A stretch of DNA of 64,000 nucleotides, taken from Monosporascus cannonballus (lineage: Eukaryota > Ascomycota > Sordariomycetes > Xylariales). This document shows, piece after piece, positions 12,125 to 22,789 of the stretch. A program made the translations under genes and the position numbers. Position 1 is the first letter of the stretch, and every line of letters begins with the position of its first letter. Location of the stretch: positions 48,723 to 112,722 of the forward strand of contig QJNS01000248.1 in assembly GCA_004154925.1 (NCBI GenBank), in the 5' to 3' direction. The notes beneath the pieces were generated by a model that worked only from the letters and a program-made list of their open reading frames with translations, made no database searches and was not told where the DNA came from.

Positions 12125-13990
12125 CGAGATCAAGCCGAGATGCCTCCCAACATTGCTTCCTGATGTCGGTGTTAAAGTTGATGCCGTTGCCGTTCGCTCC
12201 GTACTGTCATTGCTGATGCCGATGGAGGACTCCTGACAAAAAGTAGGTATTATACCTACTAGGTAGGTGGGCAAGTATCCTGGGTTGGAGGTTGCTAGGT
12301 ATATCGGTGAATTGGTGGTTATTGTTGTAATTGCTGTTGGGTGTCTAGTTCGCTCTTAATTAATTATCGCTCTTGTTAGTTGAGGCGTGGTGATGGCTTA
12401 TGAGATGAGTAAAGAGTTATATAAGAACCGGGCCCGTTCAGGTCTGCTTTATACGATATACTGGTAAGGTTCAGTCGGGAGTAGCTAGAATGCATCCTCC
12501 TCCCTCCGGTTGATTCAAACCTATTTGTAGGTTCGTATTGATGCCGGGTGGCGCATCGGCACTCCAGGACGGGGTAGGAAATAATTAATAAGGCGAAGGA
12601 AGGGAGTAAGACAGCGGGATGCGTCTCGCCAGATACAGACGCCCTAGCAAAGGAACAACCCAGCCAGCCGTGCAAGTTGGGTAAATATTGCCCGAAATAT
12701 CCAACCTCTGCTCGTGTATGGTGGTGCATTTGAGGGGTGGCGCACCGTGCTGCCCTTCGCGTTATGAACTCAGCACGGCTCCCTCGACGTGGTGAGACAG
12801 ACAAGTCACTCCGGTCCACGCTGCTGGACTACAATTTACACCGCAAAGGCCGTCGCTTGGTCTTGAGTCAAGGTAACGGGCATAATATGGGTATTCCTTG
12901 CAGGAGGGTCAAGCGCTGTCCTCAAACATGCATCTCAGCGGGCGTCCGCGGCCAGCATCATCAGTATTGGAGCAGGTGACCATCGGACCACCATAATATG
13001 CCGGTGATTGCCAGGGCCCAACAGTTACTCATCACCAACCCGCCGCAATGGGAGTGATCCGAGAGCCTTAGCGTCGTCACACTCAAGTCACTGTCGCCTG
13101 TCCTGCATGAGGTAAGGTAGGCTGATAGGCGGCGCGTAGATCGACTCCTAGCTTCGAGCTTCATATTTCAGATCATCCAAGTACAAGGCAGCCAATCCTA
13201 TAGTATTCGTAGGGACAAGAAGAGGCCATCCGAGCTTCGCATGCTGCATAACGTCGCCTTGGGTACGAAGTAGTTGAGCCAAATAGCGAAAACCATTAGC
13301 GCTGTTATGAATCGAACCTAGCTCACCAATTGGTTCTCTACCTGTAGAAGTTGGCATGGGCAATACTCAGTATTATCTGTGTGATGGGTTAGCTAAACGC
13401 AGATTTGGGAACGATCTCAGCAACTCTGTAATTACACACGTAGCCTTATGTAGAACAGCCGAGACAAGAGTTCGCTACGTGAATGACTCTTGGCTGACTT
13501 ATGTGCTAGAGATACAAAACTTTAATATCGCGCAATTATATCTACATAGATAGCCTAAGCGCACATGCAATTCCAGAAATGAGTCGCTTCCCTCGTCGTG
13601 CGTGGCCTGCCGATATGACACTTTAACTACTAGGTAGGTAGTAGCCAAATCATCCAACGTTACCTGACATGTAGGCATATAGATACTCCGTATATGCATA
13701 CCTAGCGTTTTCCTATGTGCATTCGGACAGGGTGCTGACGGCTGGTCACCGGCTGCCGCCCTACTATCGAGAACAACATTTCCAATATGCACCTAAAAGT
13801 CTTTGTAGAATAAAATTTCTCTCTTATCACCTAAAGTGGGGGGCTCTCGACCTTATCTCGGCTCTACGATTTATTACCCAAGATAATATGAAGATGTTGA
13901 ATCGTCGTCACGCAAAATGTTAATAAGCTTCAACCCAAAAATTTGAACGAATGAACCACGGCATGCCATGACCCGTGGACTGCGGTAGTA
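12125..13990. other. Divergent intergenic region (slx8-like / mip1)
   Basis: 1.9 kb between the two divergent starts. Holds TAGGTA-type words at 12244-12267 and 13627-13641 (CTACTAGGTAGGTAG). No coding region or RNA gene supported. Confidence 0.55.
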
Positions 13991-16900
13991 ATGCTCAATC
14001 CTGCGAAGGGTCACATGAGACGCGCGCCGACTGCAAGCTTCGTCTGCCTCGCCAGATGCCGAGCGCACCGTCATCTTCATAATCCCCTGGCTTCACTGTC
14101 GCATACGCAGCCGCATTGGAGATGGCAGACGACAGCTGCAGTTGCGCAAGTTACCGATGGTGTCCCAGCAACTGGGGCTCATGATGTGCGTCCAAAGAGT
14201 CTTGAAAGTTAGTCATGATCGTCAGAAGAAGTAATAAAATTTGAATCTGTCTAAGATGTCTGCCGCAGTCCCTTCCGAACCTCGATATAACCAGATAGGT
14301 ATACAACATCTCAGTTCCCACGTCTTCAAGCAGGTCTTCCCCAACGACGACAAGCCTCCCCCTGAAGAACTCGTAGAGCTATCCAAGGATCATCTCAGTC
14401 GCCATGATTTACTAGGAAAGAATACCGACAGCAATCCCCCGATCGCTTTCGACTTACCCCCGATTCAGGGCGGGACAAAAACGTTGGATGAGCATTTCCA
14501 CAGACTAGGCGTAGACTGCGCAGAGCCTTTCCTGTCTCAAGCCAAGCAGTTTGCAAGGGTAAATCCACCGCCGCGACCGAAAAAATGGGTGAGGCGCAGT
14601 GGTTGGACAAAATATTCCGAAGGTCAGGCGGAAGCGGTCGAGGCGCCCGATGACAACATGCTCTGCTTTGATGTCGAGGTCATGTGGAAGGAAAGTCCCT
14701 TTGCTGTGATGGCTTGCGCAGTGAGTCCCACGGCTTGGTATGCTTGGCTATCGCCCTGGCTGTTGGGAGAATCCGAGTCAAATAATCATCTCATTCCGCT
14801 CGGAGATCCAACTCGAGATCGAATCATCGTAGGACATAATATCGGTTATGACCGCGCGCGCATACTCGAGGAATATGACTTGAAGCAAACGAGGAACTCC
14901 TTTCTTGACACTATGTCGTTGCATGTCGCGGTCAATGGCATGTGTTCGCGACAACGCCCGACGTGGATGAAGCACAAGAAGAGTAGGGAACTAAGGGATA
15001 AGATTGCTAGGGAGACTGACAATGTCGAACTAACAAATATGTTCGCCAACAACCAGCTTCATGAGGAGGAGGAGGATTTGTGGGTCGGGCACAGTGCCAT
15101 CAACTCTCTCCGCGAGGTTGCCAAGTTCCATCTCGATCTAACCATCGACAAGGCGGCCCGAGACGAATTCGGGGAATCAGATCGCGATGGTATTGTTGGC
15201 AAGCTAGACGACTTACTCAATTACTGTGCAGCCGATGTCGCCATCACTCATCGGGTGTACCAGATTGTCTTCCCTAATTTTCTCGAGGTCTGTCCTCATC
15301 CAGTCAGCTTCGCCGCGTTGCGCCATCTTTCCTCCGTCATCCTACCTGTCGACAAATCCTGGGACGCTTATATCGCCAATGCCGAGGCGACATATCACAA
15401 ACTCTCGGATGCGGTAGGAGAGCGCCTAGTTGCGCTGGCGGAGAAGGCGCTGACGATCAAGGACGATGCCGAGAAATGGGGCAATGATCCCTGGCTGAAG
15501 CAGCTGGACTGGTCTGGCCAAGAGATCAGAATGGTGAAAGGGAAGAAGAAAGGCGATCCTCCTCGACCTGATGTTCGGCAGAAGAAGCCCGGAATGCCCA
15601 AGTGGTACAAGGACCTGTTTCCGAAACGCGATTCACCGATCAATCTCAGCGTCAGAACCCGAATTGCGCCTCTACTGTTTCGGCTGGCTTGGGATGGCTA
15701 TCCCCTGTTCTGGTCCGAAAAATACGGTTGGACATTTAGAGTACCACGATCGGACGCATCAAAGTACAGCGAAACCCAGTTAGTGAGGTGTGATCTCTCG
15801 GACGAGCCTATTGAAGCATTGAAGAATGACCGTGATGGTTTGTTCATCAAACTCCCTCACAAGAACGGCCCTAGCGCTAGATGTGCGAGTCCATTAGCAA
15901 AGAGCTACCTCCAGTACTTCGAAAAAGGCGCTTTGTCTTCCGAGTACCCATACGCCAAGGAAGCGCTTGACATGAATGCTTCTTGTTCCTACTGGATCAG
16001 CGCCCGAGATAGGATCATGTCGCAGATGGTTGTATACGAAGATGAAAAGATCCCTTCAGCCGAGAAGAGTGAGAAGAAGAGTCAGAATGCTCAGGGGTTC
16101 ATCTTGCCACAAATTATACCCATGGGCACTATCACAAGGAGAGCCGTAGAGAACACCTGGCTGACAGCGAGCAACGCCAAGAAAAATAGAGTCGGGTCCG
16201 AGTTGAAAGCGATGGTCAAGGCCCCGCCAGGCTATAGCTTTGTCGGCGCCGACGTCGATTCGGAAGAACTTTGGATCGCTAGCGTTGTAGGAGATGCCAC
16301 CTTCAAGCTTCATGGCGGCAATGCGATCGGCTTCATGACCCTAGAGGGAACCAAAGCGGCTGGCACGGATCTGCATTCTCGGACGGCGTCCATTTTAGGA
16401 ATCACGCGGAATGAGGCCAAGATATTCAATTACGGCCGGATTTACGGAGCCGGGCTGAAGTTTGCGGCTACTCTCCTCAAGCAGTTTAATCCAGCTCTGT
16501 CCGAGCAAGAAACCCTCGAAATCGCTGGCAAGCTTTACGCGACAACCAAGGGCGTCAAGACGACCAGGAGAGCCCTATATAAACGACCTTTCTGGAGAGG
16601 TGGGACCGAGTCGTTCGTGTTCAACAAGCTCGAGGAGTTTGCTGAACAAGAACGTCCGCGCACGCCAGTTCTGGGCGCTGGTATCACTGAAGCACTAATG
16701 GGGCGATATATCAGCAGGGGCGGGTATCTCACTTCGCGCATCAACTGGGCTATACAGTCTTCAGGCGTAGATTACCTCCACCTCCTCGTCGTCGCCATGG
16801 ATTACCTTATCCGCAGGTTCAATATTAATGCCCGTCTCGCTATCACTGTGCATGATGAAATCCGATATCTGGTCACGAACGAGGACAAGTACCGAGCCGC

Positions 16901-17531
16901 GATGGCACTTCAAGTTGCCAATATATGGACCAGAGCCATGTTTGCGGAGCAGGTGGGCATCAAGGACTTACCTCAGTCCTGTGCCTATTTCTCTGCTATT
17001 GACATCGACCATGTCCTTCGAAAGGAGGTTGATATGGATTGTGTAACTCCAAGCCACTCGACTCCCATCAAGCCCGGCGAGAGTCTGGATATTACGCAAC
17101 TCTTAGAGAAAGGAGACGAGGCGCGCCTAGACCCGTCAATAGTCCCGGCTAAACACGCCCCTAACCTGGAAGGTATCGAATACACTCCCAGAACCCCGGT
17201 TATGGAGATGTTGGAAGCCAGACCGGGCCCCAGAGACCTCGGCTTCTTGAAGGCACAGATCACCAACAACGATGAGGAGCTACTCCAGATCCTCAAAGAG
17301 CAAAAGAAGACATCGGGCGGCGGATCGACCGGAGATTCGGTTTCGGCAAAGAAGCCTAGGCAGAAGAAGGTACTCCCTTACAGTTCCCAAGCCAAACTCG
17401 TGCCCTATATGTACCAACCGCTCGAGTCGGCGAAATTCACCAAACTGAAGCCTGATCCCGGGCAATGGGTTTTTGAGAAAATACCGCCGCCGGGACCTCG
17501 TAATTTCAAAGGCTCGGGACCAGGACTTTAA
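13991..17531 (+). CDS. mip1: Mitochondrial DNA polymerase gamma (Mip1)
   Basis: Replicates and proofreads mitochondrial DNA in the matrix; family A polymerase with 3'-5' exonuclease. The large open exon shows Exo I (CFDVEVMW, ~14663), Exo II (VGHNIGYDRARILEEY, ~14830), Exo III (YCAADVAITHRVY, ~15222), then pol motif A (GADVDSEELWI, ~16245), motif B (RNEAKIFNYGRIYGAG, ~16407) and motif C (HDEIRY, ~16852). The C-terminus is a fungal-type basic extension. The large exon alone would begin without a targeting peptide. I join it to 13991-14207 through an intron at 14208-14268 (GTTAGT...CCGCAG, 61 nt, phase 1), giving 1159 aa with an Arg/Ala/His-rich, acid-free N-terminus ending ...RWQTTAAVAQ, as in other fungal Mip1 presequences. 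The ATG could instead be 14015. Polymerase identity certain; first exon probable. Confidence 0.93.
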
Positions 17532-18494
17532 GCCGAGATATCATACCGCTTGGCGCAGATTTCCTTTCTTGCATATTGTTAATGGTGTCTGTACAAAAGC
17601 TCACGGCTGTATGAGTTAAGGTGTTAGGCTATGTTTCGCGATGTAAAATGGCGGCAGGGCGTCGGGGAACTGTGCCTGGTGTCAAGGGAAGTAGCGTGCT
17701 ATAATAACACCCTTCGAGCAATGTAGCATATCGTCAATGGGCACACCATATTTTTGTCTATCCCTGTCTAGTTTTATCTGCAAAGCTGCGCAAAAAGGAC
17801 CGACCCGGCCGAAAAGAACACATTTGGGAGGCCTCTAAGCTTACTGAACCAGTACTACAAGCTTCAGGCCTCATGTCGCGTCCCTGACTTCCTCGCAGAT
17901 CGTTTCCCTGAGTTTCCCTACGGCTGATACCTCACCGTGAAGGTGTGGGATCAAACCGGTATACAACATAACTCATGCCTCATATCGTGCCCCAGAATTC
18001 TCGCAGATCGTTTGCCCTGAGTTTGGGTATGGCAGATAGCTCATCGTGAAGATGAGGCGATTAATGCCGGTATATACCTTGGCTCAGGCCTTATATCCGC
18101 GTCCCTGGTCCATTAACGGACCATCTTCCCCTGAAAACCACTCAAACCAGTTTTTTTTCCCCGTAACCTGACAGACAAATCGAGCCACGAACCTTGAGGT
18201 CCATGTATTTTCGTAACACGGGCATCCCAGCGACACCCATCGATAATCCAGGCAGCTGCCTTCATCGGCTATGATAGCCAACAAACAGCTCTTGGAAGGC
18301 ACCAAGGCATGCGGTATCGACGGGGGTACAAAATCGCCAAATGCCGACCGACCTACCCCTCAACGCGCTCCTCATTATCCCGATACGGGCAAAAAGATGG
18401 ATAGGACAAGATAAGACTAGGTAAGGTGAGGTGAGGTGACGAAGGGCAAGGCAAAGCAGCGACCAAAGGCAAAACCAATCGAGAATCAAAAACT
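17532..18494. other. Intergenic with imperfect ~110-bp tandem repeat
   Basis: Convergent 3' flanks of mip1 and the membrane-protein gene; the only structure seen is the tandem repeat listed separately. Confidence 0.6.
17867..18112. repeat. Degenerate tandem repeat, unit ~110 bp, two copies plus a third start
   Basis: Copies begin at 17867, 17976 and 18087 (GGCCTCATGTCGCG / TGCCTCATATCGTG / GGCCTTATATCCGCG), with shared inner words CTCGCAGATCGTTT, CCTGAGTTT, CTCATCGTGAAG-like and CCGGTATA. Copies 1 and 2 are full length with many substitutions; copy 3 stops after about 26 nt. Confidence 0.8.
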
Positions 18495-21030
18495 CTAGAA
18501 GAGAGCCTCGGGGTCGTAGACCTCGGGAAGCTCGCAGGCGGCCTCGAGGACGGGGTCGTAGATCTCGACGACGCCGGCGCCTCGGGGCCCGGAGGGTGTC
18601 TCCAGCTCCTCGAGGCGCTTCCCCTCCTTCTCGGCCTCCTCGTGCTCGTGCTCGTCCTGCTGGCTGTACACGCTGCTGACCCGCGTCCCGGAGGCGGGAA
18701 GCGGCAGGATGTTGCTGCTCGGGTACGACGCGGCGAGGCGACGGGTACGATGGCCGGCGTTGTGGGAATCGGGACCGGCGCTAGGGCCGGGATCGCCGAG
18801 GGGTGCGTCCGTCACGAGAGTCGTCAGCCGCTGCTGCGAGGGCGGCAGCACGCGGTCCATGAAGCTGAGGTCGGAGGGCGACATGGGGAACGACGACGAC
18901 GACGACGAGGTTGAGAGATCGGTCATGGTCGTCTCGGAGGCCGGGAGCTTCTGCTCCTGTTGATCTTTCTTCGGGGAGGGCGACTCAGCGAGCCGGAGAC
19001 CCTCCGCGAACAACTGCTGCAGGTCCGGGCCCGCGGGCGGCAGGCCGGGGCCCCGGAACCGCGGCTTGTCTTGGTTCTTCGCCATGCCCTCCTTGAACAT
19101 ATTGACGCTGCGCACGGTGGCCGCGGCGGTCGTGGAACCTGTAGCGTTGGCGGTAGCATCGGCGGTCGTCGCGCCGGCCTTGGGCACCACCGGCGGCAGC
19201 TCGAAGTTGAAGATGCCGCCGCGGCGGCGGGGCGACGAGGGGTCGACGCCGCTGGGGCGGCGGCGGATCGGGGCCTCGGCTGCTGCTTCGTAGGCGGCGG
19301 GAGCATCGGCGCGCACAGATCTAAGCGGAGTTGGGTTGCCTAGTGGTGTGTTGGTTAGCGGTGTTGTCTGTTTGCCGGGATGGATGTGTATGTAGGTGCA
19401 TGAATGAGGGGGAAGGAGTAGGCAGTGGAGAGAGGGCTAGGGAGAGAGGGCTTGGGAGTTAGTTAATTCATGGACTTACCAGACCGATCTCCAGTATCAA
19501 CGCGAGGCAGCGTGGAAAAGCGACGCTTCTCTGTAGCGACAGTCGATCGTCGAACTACGCCCTGGCCGAACCGGGGATCGGGCGAGACGGGTGGCTCCTT
19601 GTAGGAATGTCTCTTTGTAACGTTCAGAGGCGCTGGCTTCATCGCGTTAACCGAGGGCGTACTCGGGAGGGTGGGGAGACGCGGCAGTCTGCTGATGACA
19701 CGCTGTCTCTTGGCCTTGGACTCTTCCTTCTCTCTGGCCTTCGCTTCTGCCCTCTCTCTGGCTTTTGCCTCGCCAGCACGGATGGCTCGCTTTATCTCTT
19801 CCTCTCGGTCAAGTGGCGCCTGGCCCGAGAGGACCGGGTGGCTTCGAAGGGCAGTCTCTGGTCTAATGGTAGACCAGCGGTTTTTTCGGGGGAAGCTTAT
19901 GACCGACTCCGATTGTGGCAGCTGTGGCCTTCCCTCGACCTCCCCTTGCTCCACGGCGACGTCGACGTCGGTGTTGGTCGACTTCTCTGAATTGGCGATC
20001 GTGGCGCAGGAGCTGCCTCCCTCGGCAGACTCCTCAGGGATGGTACTCGGAGCCGATTGCTTCGCCATCTTCGATAGGCCGCCCCAGCCGCGGGGGAACT
20101 TGCGCGCGAACTTAGAACGGGCACGGAGCTTTGGGAGGGTCGTGAGCGTGGTCGAACGAGGGATCCCTTTTGCCTCTTTGCTGCGGCGGACCTCTGTCGC
20201 GGGCATAGGGCGCGGACCAGAAGGGCCAGGTACCATGGTACGAGGTGCATGTCGCAGTGGCGATGCATCACTGGGCAGCGCAGTCACTTCGATGCTCTCA
20301 TCTATCCTTTTTCCTTGCTCATTGTTTGCTACAGTACGAGTCAGTCTCCTGGTATCGGATGAAAGCGAGCGACAAGCAAGGCGAAGGCGTGTCATGTGAC
20401 TTCAGGGGATGTGGACATATCATCAGGCTACTTTATAAGGGGTGACAAGTTTAGGCTGACCGCCTTGGACCACAACCAAGGACAAAGGGTATGGGAATGA
20501 TGGGAACCGATCAACTTACCAAAACGAGACATGGTACCGGTCGCTGCGTCCTCCAATTTCTTAAGCGCCTCAAGGCCAGTTGTAACGGCCTGATCAGTGG
20601 TAGCTTGAAGCATCTCAACACGGCTCTGGAGACCCGCGGCCTCCAGGATGAGTGCCTTGTGGATAGCCTGTTCAGGATCGAGATTGGACCAGTGGGTAAA
20701 AGCATGTCGCTGCTTGAGCTTCTTGTGCCTGTTGTCTAGACGACGGTAGCAGATTGCTAAGACAAGAATTACGATGAGTGCCATGCCCAACAAGGGTACA
20801 AACACCATCAGAGAGACCTTCTCGATCACGACCTGGTCTCCACGCTCGTAGTTGGCAGGCATGGCGGTTACCATTGCTTCATGAGTATAGTCGACTAAGG
20901 CGATAGATGTGGCAGTGCCAATATAGAAGGGTTCTACGTTCGCCATCGGAAGGGATGGAGTGGTTGGTGGCGGAAAGCGACCGGTATAATTAGAGATATA
21001 CTCTCTTAAAGAGGAAGTATTAGAATACAT
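18495..21030 (-). CDS. Unrecognised single-pass membrane protein with long disordered tail
   Basis: I do not recognise this gene. Three exons, 734 aa: 20520-21030, 19480-20328, 18495-19339; introns of 191 nt (GTAAGT...TGTAG) and 140 nt (GTAAGT...ACTAG, branch GCTAAC), phases 1 and 1 fit. The N-terminal ~75 residues are Ser/Thr/Pro-rich with NYT and NTS N-glycosylation sites, followed by one strong membrane helix (LMVFVPLLGMALIVILVLAI) and a basic juxtamembrane stretch (CYRRLDNRHKKLKQR), so the N-terminus is probably outside and the tail in the cytosol. A helical segment (about 100-170) follows, then ~560 residues of low complexity with Arg/Lys/Glu-rich and Ser/Pro-rich parts; the protein ends LPEVYDPEALF. 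No signal peptide is visible; a further upstream exon cannot be excluded. Splicing well supported, function unknown. Confidence 0.7.
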
Positions 21031-21969
21031 CGAAGAGCTGTTGTGGTTCCCGCATCAGCTACCATCGTAGCTCAGCTGGGTCGAGATGATGGGTGCTTCG
21101 ATGAGGGGGAGGCTGTACGTCCTCACATATGGGGATGTACACAAATATAATAAACAAAGAAAGAGGATACACTTACTTGAGATTCGAATCTATGTTCGAG
21201 TCCTTCGATATGGTCAGGCTAGGGCTAATAAAGGCGAGTGCACCTTGGGTGGTGATGCGTGTTGCAGGTGAGGGTAGCGGTGATGGAAGTGAGTGACACG
21301 TACGACAAAGGGAATGAAGTGAAGAAGGCCAACAAACTAAGGATGGTACAGAATGAAGTGCCACTTCACGAGTGCGTGAGTCAAGGTCTGGTTCCGCAGC
21401 TTCAGGAAGCAGTAGAAGACGAGGTAGTAGAAGAACGTCCTGGTCCCGCGGCCTGAGGACGACGACGGAGAGGGCCACGAAGTAGAATGTAGTCTTGGTT
21501 CCGATACAGAACGATGTAGAGGAAGAAGAAGTCTACAAGCAGAAATACCAGAAAAGGGAACCCGGAAAAGCGCATGGCACGGAGGGGGAGGTATGGTGGA
21601 GAGAAATAAACGCAGCAGGAAGAGAACAAAACAGACGGACACAAAGATATGGGTGAAGAAGGATGAAAAGATTGCAGGAGCCGGGGAAAACACGCTGAGC
21701 GTGGCAGGTAAACGAACGGGGCCCGGAACGTGTCATGAGGACTAAGTCTCGTTTACATTTTGTAACTAAGTATACGCGTCTCCTCGCCGAGTGCCGGCAA
21801 GGTCCGCGATATCTCAGTAACGGCGATGGCCTCTAATCTACTTTAGTATCGATGACTAAGTGCGTCTGGTCGTCGGGGATGGCGGGTGCATATGACGGAG
21901 TGGACCCTTTATCATCGAAACAACTCTACTAGAACATCTCGGATATCACCCCCTAGTGCTCCAAATATA

Positions 21970-22437
21970 TCATACGGGGTAATTTTCAAGCTCTAAAATC
22001 ATATCCGTCATCCACATGTTTAGACACGAACGTCCAGTCCTCTCCTGTAGCATCACGGTCTTATAGGGACGGCGTGCTTTATAGTGCCATCCGGTCCAGG
22101 TGCTGAAGTCGGTATTCCAGAAGCCAGGAAACTCGCACAAGACAACTTCTAACCAATAGATAGATGCACAGCACCTGGATATCAACCGTGAAAGCTCAAG
22201 AGCTTGTGTCGTAGAGTTTGGGTCTTATAACCCCTTTTACGTGATGATGTCACAACCCCTTTGCACGTTCGAAGTGCTCCTCAAAGTAAAAGTCCTCACC
22301 TTACATAAAATGTCATTCTCCCCAGGAATACGACCCAGCATAGGAAGAATGTCCAAAACCGAGAGCGCGAGTCTTTGTTTAGGAAAGTTATATGAGGTCT
22401 GTAAAAGTCTTTCTACGATAACGTCAGACACCGTCTC
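21970..22437 (-). other. Possible two-exon coding relic or unannotated small gene
   Basis: Segment 22300-22437 is open for 46 codons, is preceded by a branch-like CTAAC and an AG acceptor (GAATAG), and ends at a GTGAGG donor. Segment 21970-22194 is open for 74 codons plus a stop and can be joined in phase through a TTGAG acceptor. The peptides (around ALSVLDILPMLGRIPGEND, and SIYWLEVVLCEFPGFWNT) look protein-like in composition, but I recognise no family, and no start is evident upstream. Could be a decayed gene. Confidence 0.25.
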
Positions 22438-22490
22438 CTATTCTCGGAGTTAGTACCTTAATGTAAGGACACTTGTATCGCGCGTTATAT

Positions 22491-22789
22491 AAGGTGGCTG
22501 CCGGTCTCTAAGAGATCAAGCTGGTGCCGTTCACTAGACATATCGGCCGGGATACCGCTTAGTAGGTTAACAGGGCGGGTGCCAATTACTATATCAAAGG
22601 AACAGCCGCCGGCCATTGAGTAAATCGGGCGGGTGCCGGTCTCTAGGTGGATTAAGCGGGTACGGGTTACTAAATAAAGCGTATCAACACCGGTTATTGG
22701 GTTAACAGGGCGGGTGCCGGTTGTTGTGTAAATAGGGGCAGGCGCCGGTCACTACGTAAATCGACCCGGAGCCCACCACTAGTAAAATT
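22491..22789. repeat. 27-bp minisatellite, 9 exact-period units plus two 28-bp units
   Basis: Units of 27 bp run from 22491 to 22733 without a length change, then two units of 28 bp. Consensus close to GGGCGGGTGCCGGT-CTA-GTAAAT; individual units differ by 5-12 bases. Period 27 is a multiple of three: on the minus strand one frame stays open through several units with TGTRP at regular nine-residue spacing, until the 28-bp units and stops break it. Confidence 0.88.

Noticed and set aside
13312..13325. GGTTCGATTC-like B box on the minus strand
   Set aside because: No cloverleaf partner sequence upstream; probably chance.
19864..19885. tRNA A-box-like TGGTCTAATGGTAGACCAG on the plus strand
   Set aside because: It lies inside the coding exon of the membrane protein on the other strand, and no B box follows.
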